This document shows, in pieces, positions 1 through 10,290 of a DNA stretch of 64,000 nt. Source of the stretch: Pezicula radicicola (taxonomy: Eukaryota; Ascomycota; Leotiomycetes; Helotiales; Dermateaceae); the NCBI GenBank assembly GCA_003008705.1, contig PDUO01000054.1, forward strand, positions 4,160 to 68,159, read 5' to 3'. The first letter of the stretch is position 1. Each line of letters begins with the position of its first letter. The position numbers and the translations under genes were made by a program. The notes under the pieces were generated by a model that did not search any database, was not told the DNA's origin, and saw only the letters and a program-made list of their open reading frames with translations.

Positions 1-3000
1 ATTGAATAATATTATAGTATATATTATTATCCCCTTCCTAAAGGAATACTATAATAACCCTGAACAAGATACTAGTATACTAGTATATTATAGATCGATC
101 CTCTTCCTACTAGCCCCGCTCTTCCTTCTACTTCTACTACTAGTAGATACTTTATAGAATACTATAGGAGTAGTAATACCTAAATTTCTACTTATATTTA
201 ATATTCTACTCTAACCAACGAGCCTACTTAATAATTATATAAGTCTTGGTATATAGATACTCATTAATAGGATAGTCCTATACTTACTCCTCCTGGAGAT
301 AGTATAAGGTATATACCCGACTCTATTCATGAAGGTACTCTCTTAACTCCTGGAGTTTAGTAGCTTTATAATACTAGTACTGGAGATTCTAATACTATAT
401 CTATTAATACTCTTACTAGCTATATTAAAACTAGAAGATTTTATCTATTATAGTATCCTCTACCTCTTCCTCTTAGTCTCTCAGAGCCTGATCTATATAG
501 TCCTGGTATATATTATAGTACTCCTTATCTACCTTATATCTCTAATAATCGAAGCTATCTATAACCTAGTCTAAGATAGCTCACCAGTACCTAGTATTAC
601 TAATAAACTCCTAGATATTAGGTCTACTCTCTATACTCCGTAGGGTAAGCCTGATCAGGATCCTATATTCGATAGGGAGGATAATAATAGCTTCGCTACT
701 CTGGCTATCTCACCTAGCCTAGCTACTCTCTTGGGTATAGTCTTTTAGTCACTAGATAATACTAATATAAATAATAACCTAGATATCAGGGATATTAATC
801 CTAAGTCCAAGAGTATTCATAGCTACAATAACCCAACTACTAATACTCTCTGGGTAGAGGGATATACTATTCATCCACCTCTTGAGTTACTATACTTTCC
901 TATCTTAGCTATCGATATTATAATAGTAAGTATCATAGCCTAACTCATGAGTAAGCTTATCAGCTCCTTTCTTACTACTACAATAGATTACAATCTTTAT
1001 AGGTATAGGATATTCAAGGGCTTTGGTCGCGATGACTTCCTTGATTATAGCTTTGAGCCGAGGACCAAGGCCTTACTCTTGAGTATTATTTCTAGAGCTA
1101 GTATACAGAGGAGTACTAATCTCAACCTTCTATACCTGATACCGGATATTGGGCTGTATAGTCCGGCTATAGATAGGCTAGAACCCTTGTAGGATATAGG
1201 TTAAATTATAGAATTCCTTCTTATCCCGCGGTAGTAGAGTTATAGTTAGATATACTATCTAGACTCCCTTAAGGGCTAGCTCGCCTAGTTATCATAGCTT
1301 TAGCTAGAACTAGGGGGTACCATCTAAGATTATCTAGTATTTATCAACAACGATATAATCGAGTCGATGTATATAGTATAGCTAACCAATATAGTTAGTA
1401 AAGGTCTTAGTTATAGCTAACTCAGATATAACAAAGACTAGAGAACTAGTCTTATATAGATCCTGGCTTCTCTACTTAATACTACGGATCTTGGCTTACT
1501 TGTATCATTCCTGGAGGTTTCCTTATAGGGAGGTTAATAAGGTAATGACAATACTAGTTCCCTCGGGTGTAAGAATAGCTAGTAATATAAATAAGAGACT
1601 CTTCCTATACCCTATACCCATGATGGCGACTATAGGACTCTCTCCCTATATAATAGCCTTTAGAGCTATCTCTTATTTACCGCGAAATAGACTATAGAGA
1701 CTAAGGATAAGCCCTAACCTATGGTAGATATTTACTATCTATAGCTTCTTCCACTATTATACCTGGACCTCTTCATTAACTCTCTCCTATAGGCTTTACT
1801 TCCACTTTTATCCAAAGAGGTTACTAACTTGGTCCTACTTAACGTAGAAGCCAAGAAACCAATACTACTCCTGGCTAATCTTCCGAAATTACTCTTACTA
1901 GCTTAGAGTCTCGAATCAACCTTTGGATATTAAATGAGTATAAACTATACCAGTAGTATAGATACTATAGCTAGCTTATAGATCCTACAGGCTATCTCCT
2001 TCGGGATTATCCTCATCAAAGTAATTATCGTTAAGTATCTCAGGCCTATCCTCGTCCTAAAAGATATCCTATAGATACTTCCGACTAATAATAATTATAG
2101 CTTACCTCCATAGGCTAATATTCAACCTAATACCCATCTATTCAATAGACTTATATTAGAAGATCTTCCGGAGCTAATCAGATACCTATATCTTTGGGGG
2201 TTACTTAGAAGGAGGGTTCTCGTTATCTAAACTACTCTTATAGATAGGGTAAGATATTACTATTCTAGTATTATCCTCTACTTCTTTAGTTAGCCTAGGT
2301 CCCTATATAAACGTACTCAGCTCTGTAATATTACTACTTATAATCTATATACTTTCGTAGAATAGTAGTATAAGCTAGAGGAAATACACGAGTAACTCCC
2401 TAACCTCTTCGGGCAAGAAGCACTAAATAACCTTGACCTACTCACTCAACTTATACCCTTTATAATATAATATTATAAAATAGACTAAACTATCCTTGAT
2501 AAAGATATTCCGAACCTTACTATTCCTAGTATTCTAGTATTAGATCCCAATAATCTTAGTTATATAAGTAGCCTAGCTACCAGTGATATATATAAGAAGT
2601 AGTAACTCCTCTTGGAATACCTCGAATTCATACCCGTACTCCTGGACAGCCTTCTAGTACTATTGGATTAGTTGACTAGGTCTTTCAGGCTATAGTATAT
2701 CCCTCTACAAGGCTAGCTCACTTATAACCCTCTTTACTAGCTATTTAGAACCTTCTACACTATTAATCAAGAATTGGTTCCGGAGATCTTTAAGGAATAA
2801 CTATCTAATACTCTACTTAGTAGGGTTATCCTAGATCTTATCCTAGTAGATTTCAGGTAGGGGTATACCCTGGATCTAATAGTATAAATCTATCTATAGT
2901 ATCAGTAACTTAGTAATCAACCAGCCCCAGGCCCGGCTTACTAGTCTATATACTATCTTCCGGACCTATTCTATATAGAATTAGACTCCCTGATATAAGA

Positions 3001-4546
3001 GAGTATCCCCTTTCCATTGTATAGTCCCTTTAGCAGTAATATTATATCAGATATAGAGACTATAGATTTAGGCCTTAAATATCCAATCCATTAGAGTTAG
3101 CTTCCTATACTCACCTATCAATATCATGAATTAATAAGATATCCCTTATATAAGCTCGATATAACTCAGGCTCTACTCCTCGGCCTCTTCTTGGCTCTAC
3201 TACTAGGTTAGCTTCTAAGTAATACTAGCTTACCAGGCCTGATATACCTTCTAGATAACTATCAACTAAGTAAGCTTAATAATAGTAGAGAGTTTAGGAG
3301 TATAATCCTCAGGCGTCTCCCAGCCCTTGTCTTCTCGGATACCTAGAACAACTAGACCACTAATAACTATACTCTAGTATTTATTATCAATAAGGTTATA
3401 ATTGAGTAAGGTAATATAGAGCTATAGTAGTACTTTCTGGATTTTATCCCGGAAGTACTAATATATTTCATCCTTATAGTATTATTCTTCCTCTTAATAA
3501 TCAATCAACTAATCTATAGCTTCTATCAATATATCAAGACAGGCCCGTTACTATATAGTTAGCTTGAAATAAGGTCGCTTATCCTCTTCTAGGTCCTCAT
3601 AGCGGACAATATAGCTAAGGAGCTACTTCTAAACAATAGTATACTTCCGAAAAGTACCTAGCTTTATCTTGTAGTTGAACAACCTCTTAGGTTTCTTCCC
3701 TTACTCCTTCCGGTTAGCCTCAACTAGTACCGCCTTTCCAACAATACCTTTGATAGTAATACCCTACCTATCTCGAATTATCTTATTAAATACCTTATAG
3801 ATAATATATAACTTAGCTTCGTTGTCCTAGTTAATTAGCCTAACTAACTAATACAATTCTATAGGGTTAAACTAGACTAGGTACTAGGCCTATCCTATAA
3901 ATCATAGCTATAGATTTAGCTCAAGAGACTCATTAATAGCCTTGATCTTCCGACATTAGGCTACCTAGACTTGGTTCCGGCCCTCATCAATCACTCTCTC
4001 CATCCTATCCTATATACTCTCGAGCTAGGGGCTACTCTAGAGACTACTCTAGCTCTCAACTCTCCTACCGATCTCGAAATACCTTAACTTTGGACCTTGG
4101 ACAAAAAACCACTAGTATTATACCTTACTCCGCTATAGTATAGATACTATAACCTAGCTAGTATTCTTCTTCAGCTGTCCTTTCTTATTTAGATTCTCCT
4201 AGTTATATTCTATCTTATAATACCTTTATATTTTCTATATATCTTTATAGATATACTAGTATAGTAATTAGTTATTAATACTATAGAATATATACTATAG
4301 TCTATTCGTCTATAGTAGTAATAATACTTGAATAGACTCTGATATATCTACTAGGAATAGAAAGGGATTCTAGACTAGAATATCTCAATTAGGAATTAAT
4401 CCTATAATATACTTAATCTAGTCTATAATCCTTTACTACTCCTCCTTTCTGAATCTATATAGACTATCTATACTGAAGTAGGCCTCGATCTCGCTAGATA
4501 ATATAGTATATTAGTACTTCTTATAGACTATAACTCTAAACATTGG
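1..4546 (-). pseudogene. RIP-degraded RecQ-type helicase of the OrsD/DUF3505 (TLH-like) family
   Basis: Read on the minus strand and ignoring stops, the conserved order of the large fungal RecQ-like helicase family is recognisable. Near 4540-4100 lies the N-terminal C2H2-like part (MFRVIVYKK..., then GLIPN and NKKGQLKKN). Near 3400-3250 come SIVISGLVVLGI and EDYTPKLSTIIKL, and near 3070 MDWIFKA. The helicase core follows: motif I as GESPIVAIMGIGYRKSLLF (about 1650-1590), motif II region LDYIVVDKY in place of DECH (about 1370-1345), VYLTITLLPRDKKEF (about 1250-1200), IYCSSKKGADKLTHELGYD (about 1000-935) and GLRINIPDI (about 810-785). Dozens of TAG/TAA codons stand where CAG, CAA or TGG would be expected, so the gene is dead; substitutions are mostly C-to-T and G-to-A. 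It runs off the left edge. Such helicases are often, not always, subtelomeric in fungi. Family assignment is firm; the N-terminal boundary is approximate. Confidence 0.85.
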
Positions 4547-4567
4547 TAGGTAGTTGAACTNGTCNAT

Positions 4568-4710
4568 AGTTAGTTTATAACTTAGTTATTGGTTACTTGG
4601 TTATTCATAGCTTGGTTATCTATAGCTTAGTTGTTCATAGCTTGATTGTTCATAGCTTAGTGGTTTATAGCTTGATTATTTATAGCTTGACTAGTTTATA
4701 GCTTAGTTAC
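4568..4710 (-). repeat. 15-bp tandem repeat at the 5' end of the helicase relic
   Basis: About nine imperfect copies of a 15-bp unit such as GGTTATTCATAGCTT follow each other. Because 15 bp is five codons, and one minus-strand frame reads roughly N-Q-A-M-N with CAA mutated to TAA, this was probably a pentapeptide repeat near the N-terminus of the helicase or just upstream. Two ambiguous bases (N at 4561 and 4565) sit at its edge, which suggests assembly difficulty. Confidence 0.8.
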
Positions 4711-5232
4711 TTTTATTACTTAGATAATTATTTACTCTAAATATAATATTAATATAGACTCTGTCCTCTATACATCTTCTCTTCTTCCTATATAATATAA
4801 ACCCCTATATACATAAGTCTACCTAGGTTGTCCAAGCTTAAGAGCGACGAATACCAAAACTATAAGAATAAGTATAAATAATTATAATATACCTCTAACT
4901 TTGAATTTCGTGATTCTAAGAATAGGGTTAGAATCACTATATATAGTTTACTATTTCTTGATATTTATAACTTCTTATATAACCTCCTTCCTACTTATTT
5001 TCATAAACCAACCCAGCCCTGAAAATAAACCAACCCAGCCCCTATATCTTATAACCGCCTTATTCTACTACCACCAAAATTAAATCAACCCAGCCCTGGG
5101 TTGGTTAAGTAATAAGAGATAGTTGTGGAATAAATGCACGGATTCTTCACCAGTTGAAGTATTTACTCGGAATGCGAGGACTGCTCTGCTTTGCGTCAGT
5201 TAGAAGATCATGTCAGATAGATCCTTATGAGC
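4711..5232. other. AT-rich flank and composition border
   Basis: No gene is supported here. The AT-rich, TpA-rich composition of the helicase block ends at about 5100 and normal composition begins. The short open frame at 4901-5083 is compositionally driven and resembles nothing I know. Confidence 0.6.
5004..5106. repeat. Three copies of AACCAACCCAGCCC, the last palindromic
   Basis: Near-identical blocks start at 5005, 5027 and 5084. The third continues into its own inverse (CAACCCAGCCCTGGGTTGG, about 5086-5104), making a perfect-looking hairpin. It lies exactly at the border between RIP-type DNA and normal DNA, so it may mark the end of the inserted or amplified helicase unit. Confidence 0.7.
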
Positions 5233-5592
5233 TCACATTCTGCAGGGGTCACCCTCTGAAGCAAATTCATTTCTTTTCCAGGGCCGGCTTGGATCCAATT
5301 CCTCCTGTACGACCAGCTCTTTGATAGCTGAAGTTATCCTGCTTGTCTTGTATCTCGGCCCAAACAATCCAAGCCGAAACGTTTTCGGGTGGTCAAAGAT
5401 GCTGTGTGCATACCGATCGAAGGCCGATTTACACGTCAGAATCGACATCCGAAGCCTGCCGATCATTATTGCAAGCAGTCTAGCAATTGTTAGATGCTTC
5501 GTTATGGACTCAAAAGAAAGCCACTTGCCCTCCGCTGCTTGTTCCAAAAATGTAGTCGAAAAAGTCTCGCGGTATGGCATCGATCTCACCAT
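5233..5592 (-). pseudogene. Patatin-like phospholipase fragment (relic)
   Basis: The 119-codon minus-strand frame contains LLAIMIGRLRMSILTCKSAF, which closely follows the segment just after the nucleophile elbow in fungal patatin-like proteins (usually GTSTGGLIAIMLGRLRMS). It continues with YAHSIFDHPKTF and PRYKTSRITSAIKELV as in that family. The GxSxG elbow itself is not intact (KHLTIAR in its place) and the glycine-rich oxyanion motif is absent, so no active lipase is encoded. In fungi such domains often head NLR-type proteins; nothing here shows an NB domain. It could alternatively be the last exon of the broken gene just upstream. Confidence 0.45.
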
Positions 5593-5726
5593 GATCTAGT
5601 AATAATCAGTCACATACTTGCTTCAAAGTAACTTTCCATGCGTACTTGCTGTTGAAGGCTTCTCGCTCCCCTTAAGCTCTGTTTCTTCGCGGCAGCTTCG
5701 AATTTCGTCCATCAAGGCCGCTAGAA

Positions 5727-6320
5727 TCAGAATACTAGAGTAGCTACGAATCCCGCCACCGTCTGCACGTTCGAATTAGTACTGCTGCAGAAACAGGTAA
5801 AACACGTACCAAGGCTCAATATCACTTTCCCCTTTTGTGTCTGACTATTGGTAGCTAATTTGTACGATTCTAGTATTGCTGGAACATTATCGCTGAGCTT
5901 GTAGAAAAGCTTCAAGAACTTGTCAAGGTCGTATCCGGAGAGCCGCTCCAATGCAGAGACAATGTCATCGAAGCACTCACTGAGGTTCTCTATCAATTGG
6001 CTTTTAGGCTACGCCTCGTGAATGACTTGCAATACCTGGCTTGGGAAAATATCTTCATCGTTTGAAGCTCTACAGATGTCTGTTGACCAAAGTTTGAGTC
6101 GTGAAGAGGCAAGCTCAAGCAGAGGCAATTCAGCCTCATGTTCTTGAGTGGCGGAGCCGAGGGCAGTCCGAAGGAGCTCGGAAACCTTCTCAAACCTGAT
6201 GACCAGATCACTCTGGTACATAGAAATACTAAGAGGATCCATATGAGAATGCAGTCTGCGAAGCTGGTTGAGGATTAAGATGGCGAGTGTGGAGAAGAGA
6301 TTCGGTGACGTTGAGGACAT
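5727..6320 (-). pseudogene. Helical protein of unknown function with an in-frame stop
   Basis: ATG at 6318-6320 opens a frame beginning MSSTSPNLFSTLAILIL. A single TAG at 6009-6011 interrupts it, and the same frame stays open for another 90 codons (…IENLSECFDDIVSALERLSG…DNVPAILESYKLAT). A possible GTACGT donor follows KVILSLG at about 5808. The product would be largely helical, reminiscent of the N-terminal helical regions of fungal NLR-like proteins, but I do not recognise the family. A TAG from CAG fits the C-to-T pattern elsewhere in the window. It is divergent from the DUF7580-like gene, sharing about 215 bp of promoter. Confidence 0.45.
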
Positions 6321-6535
6321 TACTTTTGTGGCTTCAATTCCTAACCAATAGGCAGCTCAGGACCTTAATCCAGGATGAATCTAAAATTGGCATTTCACTC
6401 GAACGAGGCTAGAACGACAACCTCAACTTATCTTCTACATTGCGTTTGGCTTAACAATTGCAACATCGCTGTGATCGCAAACAAATTTCGGGTAATGTAC
6501 CTCAGAATACTTGCTTGTTGAGCAAGCCAGTCACG
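6321..6535. promoter_or_regulatory. Short divergent promoter
   Basis: This 215-bp gap separates the ATG of the minus-strand helical protein from the ATG of the plus-strand DUF7580-like gene. I see no clear TATA box or repeat in it. Confidence 0.35.
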
Positions 6536-8158
6536 ATGCCGCTACCCGAAGCTTTGGCTATCATTAGCACTTCTTTTGGAATCATATCTTTCACTCAAAA
6601 TTCGCTCGCCACAATCCGTCAGGAGCATGACAGGTGGAGAAGGGCTGAGAGATATATGGATGATGTACAAAATCGCCTCAAGTCACTCGAAGGGTCCACC
6701 AAAGAGTGGCGTAAGCGATGGATTATTCCTGGATTCGCAACAGACGACTGTGTTGATTATTCCACTGTGTTTGAGCACCTGTGGGGCGACGATTGGTTAA
6801 GGATCAAGGACCAGTTGAAGGGGATCGATGGTGACATCAAAACGCTTGAACCAAAACTCATCAAGATTGTGGAAAAGGGTCCCTCCAAGATACCCTGCCT
6901 GAAAAAGGTAGATCTTGCATTCGGAGGAAGAGGCATAATCGACGAGAGGCTGGGATTGATTGAGAAAAGTGTGGATGCCCTAAAGCGCAATTCCGACACC
7001 TATTTCCGAAACAAATGTGCTGGCAATAACGAGAGAATCCGAGAAGATCTGAACACTATAACCGATGCCTATATTCGGAAGAGACTGACTGAGCACGTCC
7101 TTCTCAAGCTTGCTGAAACATCTGGGGACATCTCCCACTGCCTTTACAGCTCATTCATGATGGAGAAAAAGCTTCTCAGCACGATTCTCGTCGTTGATTT
7201 GTTCGCAACGGATGCTTTACAGGGACAGCTGCAACCGCCGGTGCAGCGAGAGCGGCAAGAGACGATCTTCAGAGCATTTGCATTGGAACAGAAGGTGTCC
7301 TTGGCGTTCGTGTCATTCATCAGGCGAGACCATCCTACGGTGTACATGAGGACCAGAATCCAAGGCTCTCGCACTGAAATTGAGAATTCAAGGAACACTT
7401 TGTCTCAAGCTTTCACCCAGGTCTGGGAAGCTAGGGAAGGAGATCAAAACCAGCGGAGCAGTTTTGCATCTAAAGGCATCTGGTTCTCTGTTAGCAAGGA
7501 AAAGAAAAACAATGGCGAGGGAACAAGAGTAGACGATTCGGAGAGCTTCTATCACGACTTGAATGTGAGCTCGGCTCGATCCTGTACAATTGATAGAAGT
7601 AGAGCTGAGCTTGCATGCTTACTGGCAGAGTTCGGTCTCTTGCTACTGAAGACGCACTGGATTCTTGGCCTGTGCCGCTGTAGTCTACGGCGGATGACAG
7701 TTTCTGGTATCCCGGAATACATGATTAGGCCTGCCTTTTCGAATCAAGGAGAGACAGTGGAAGCAAATGACCATGCAATAGCACAGAATACCGTGGGAAA
7801 TCCCCTTGGCACTGGTCAGCCCACAGGCAACAATGTTGATATTTGGCAGTGTTGGTGTAACGATGTAAGAGGATCAGGGTCACCGTATGGCGAGCGACAC
7901 CTTCCATACCTGGGACTACTCCTAGCAGAAATTGCCATCTGCCACCCCATACAAGTCGAGAGGAGTACGAGGGCGGATCCGCAACTGAAGATAGATGGCA
8001 AGGAAGAGTCCGTCCCCGACATAGTGAAAAAGGTGAAAGATAGCACGAACAATACGTATTCCGGCGCTGTCGAGTATTGTCTCAACAGCCAGATAAAACG
8101 ACAAGATGTTAATGATGAGGTATTGAAGGAATATTATGCCAAAGTATTTCTACCGTAA
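6536..8158 (+). CDS. DUF7580-like fungal protein, 540 aa
   Basis: The frame is open without introns. I chose the ATG at 6536 (TCACGATGCC, start MPLPEALAIISTSFG) because the upstream extension uses no ATG. The N-terminal third is helical with charged stretches (RWRRAERYMDDVQNRLKSLE). The C-terminus has the layout of fungal DUF7580 proteins: YLGLLLAEIAICHP, then SVPDIVKKVKDS, SGAVEYCLNSQ, and the final VLKEYYAKVFLP, matching the usual FYEEVVLPL-type ending. These proteins are widespread in Pezizomycotina and often sit beside HET or NLR-like genes; a kinase-like fold for the C-terminal part has been suggested, but I see no catalytic motifs. The exact function is unknown. It is the only apparently intact gene between 1 and 15 kb. 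Confidence 0.65.
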   Translation: MPLPEALAIISTSFGIISFTQNSLATIRQEHDRWRRAERYMDDVQNRLKSLEGSTKEWRKRWIIPGFATDDCVDYSTVFEHLWGDDWLRIKDQLKGIDGDIKTLEPKLIKIVEKGPSKIPCLKKVDLAFGGRGIIDERLGLIEKSVDALKRNSDTYFRNKCAGNNERIREDLNTITDAYIRKRLTEHVLLKLAETSGDISHCLYSSFMMEKKLLSTILVVDLFATDALQGQLQPPVQRERQETIFRAFALEQKVSLAFVSFIRRDHPTVYMRTRIQGSRTEIENSRNTLSQAFTQVWEAREGDQNQRSSFASKGIWFSVSKEKKNNGEGTRVDDSESFYHDLNVSSARSCTIDRSRAELACLLAEFGLLLLKTHWILGLCRCSLRRMTVSGIPEYMIRPAFSNQGETVEANDHAIAQNTVGNPLGTGQPTGNNVDIWQCWCNDVRGSGSPYGERHLPYLGLLLAEIAICHPIQVERSTRADPQLKIDGKEESVPDIVKKVKDSTNNTYSGAVEYCLNSQIKRQDVNDEVLKEYYAKVFLP

Positions 8159-8511
8159 GAGTTCTAGAGCATGTGGTTAAATTACCTTATACTAGAAGCT
8201 AATTTTGCTAGTCTTCGGGACACGAACGAGGGTTTGTCAGCGGATTTATCACACCCTAGCAATGCCTCAGCCAACATTACCATCTTGATAATATGGCAGG
8301 ATTGGGCGGATATCAGTACACTGGTGCAAGATCAGAAATGTTCGTTGGTTCTTGGAGAATTTTATATAATAAGGCTGGGCGATTCATCTCAGTGGATTTC
8401 TGTTGTGATGTTTAAGGTGGACTATTGCGGATGGACTTTAAGTATAGCAATCTTGTGAATCGGTATATTTTTGTGTCGGTGACTCGCTATTTATACACGC
8501 TAAGTTACAAT
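8159..8511. other. Convergent intergenic spacer
   Basis: This lies between the end of the DUF7580-like gene and the C-terminus of the Hrd3 relic. The 95-codon frame at 8171-8458 has no recognisable feature and is probably 3' sequence. Confidence 0.4.
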
Positions 8512-10290
8512 TCATTCATCCCAACGCTCATCATTCATTTTCATCTCTCCCCAATGTCCCACCGTCCCTGCAACCCACTGTCCAGATGCCGGATCTCCAG
8601 CCTGCGGAAACAATCCTCTATCTTGTTGCTGTCCAGGCACCTCTCCACCGCCTCCTCCCTGCTGATTTCCCGCAGGCTCTTCCTTCCCTCCCCGATGCTC
8701 CAACTGACGCTGTTGGCGAAAATAAATCATAAAGACCAATGCGGCAGCGAGAGCGATAATAATGAATGATTCCAAAATGCCGTCGATTATTCCTTCGTCG
8801 TACATTCCGTCTGCATCGCCGCTGGGCATAGGTGCGTCGGCTTCGGGAAGATGTCGTCGTAATCGAAGTCGCCGTAGTATGGGTGGTCGTCACGGAGGAA
8901 GTTGGAGATCCATTCGGAGACTGACCATTGTTTCTTGGGCGCTGTGACACGTTAATTAGAATTGTGAAAGACCAGCGTCACCATGAGGGCAGCTTACCTG
9001 GCTCATCTTGAATGGTATTCGCCCTGTTATTCCAGCACATCATCTAGAGCAGCATGGGCATCCAAATTCAGACCCGCCTTGTTCCTATTGGTGCCAGAGC
9101 TAGAATAACTTGCTCCTTCTCCATAGACTCCTCCATCCTCACCTGCAAGTCGGTATAAATCTTGTACCCATGCCATTCTTTCCGAAGGACCTGCTCGGAA
9201 CCATTCGATTGCCTTGTCTGCCACCTTATAATGCTTGACTGCGACATTGTAGTTTTGTGCTGCTTCAATCCCTATGTGATTTCGGAAGGCCAGTGTCAAT
9301 TCAGATCTCATGTTCCCTCCTTCTGCAGCGAATGTGTGGTACAGCAGGGCCTTTGCTTAATCTCGTTCAACAGCACCCCCAATTCCAGTGGCGTACTTGA
9401 ACCCAACCATGTGTTGCGCCGAAGCATTTCCATTCATCGACGCTAATTGGTGATATCTCCTCAATGCCTTAGAGTAATTCCTGGGGTGCGTGTAGTTTCC
9501 GTAGAAGTTCATCTAGCCAGCAGGAAGATGGCATCCGAATAGATGATCTACGCTGCCTCTTCCAGCAACCTCACTCCTTCCACGACTGGTCCTAGTAACT
9601 TCTCAAGATTCTCGCCCTCCATCGATCCCTCCGATGGGCCTAAGGTAGTTAACTTTGGCAGAAGTGCCAGTACATATTGTCCTGCTGTTCCCAAAATTCC
9701 AGATGACTTGCGGGAAGGTTGAGGGTTTAGTCGTTTGTAGCTCCGTAAGAAGAAGAGAGCTTTATCAATCTGCTTAGTGCCTTGGCATAGTCGGCCTTGA
9801 TCCCCGGGCCTAAAATCTGTACCAAACTATCCCAGAACTAATCAGCATGCTGCAGATCGTTTGACTCTCAGACGGAACGGCATACGAATAGAGAACCGCA
9901 GTCCTTTCCTCCAACCTGCCATCTTCGCAACTTTTCCTGTGCGCAAGAGGAATTACTTCGTTCGAGAAGCTTTGGAGGGTAAATTTTTCATCGTCCCGAG
10001 TCTGCCGCTCCGTTTCATAACATGAAGATAGAGGGGCGTTAGTGTGGAGGAGTGCTGTTCGAATCCCTTCTCTTCTTAGCGGGCCTTCAGCCCGCGACAG
10101 CGATGCCGAGCTTACAAACGCCGAGTCGACATATAAACGCCACCAGGCCATGCCCCACGATCAGGCTCGGAGTCTAGAAGCCTGCTCGTAGCCGGGTACG
10201 GCGATCCAGCGACTACCGCGAGAAGCACCACCAACACCGTACAGGCGGCGGAGCGGCCGAACGGCCCAACCTCATGCGGGATGAGGCTCC
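8512..10290 (-). pseudogene. hrd3: Hrd3/SEL1L-like ERAD protein relic with large internal deletion
   Basis: Segments match fungal Hrd3, the ER-membrane partner of the Hrd1 ubiquitin ligase. A hydrophobic leader (MRLGRSAACTVLVVLLAV, near 10280) is followed by the Sel1-repeat region: ALSRLIKLS and GTAGQYVLALLPKL near 9660-9780, NASAQHMVGFKYATGIGG near 9380-9440, AKALLYHTFAAEGG near 9320-9360, and KAIEWFRAGPSERMAW with EDGGVYGEGAS near 9110-9220. It then jumps to the Hrd3 C-terminus: EWISNFLRDDPYYGDFDYDD near 8860-8920, and MYDEGIIDGILESFIII with its transmembrane helix near 8700-8800. Several hundred residues of Sel1 repeats are missing between 9027 and 8950, and at least three frameshifts are needed. 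It is a dead copy; the functional core gene must be elsewhere. Confidence 0.75.

Noticed and set aside
1340..1375. DYIVVDKY first read as a Gypsy integrase core
   Set aside because: Flanking motifs (Walker A-like, TATLPP-like, CSS.KGA) fit RecQ helicase, where this is the mutated DECH box.
947..1697. Two plus-strand ORFs (81 and 68 codons) in the AT-rich block
   Set aside because: Both are shadows opposite recognisable RecQ helicase motifs on the minus strand.
10040..10075. GTTCGAATCCC resembling a tRNA B box
   Set aside because: No pairing T-stem, A box or acceptor stem around it; it lies inside the Hrd3 relic.
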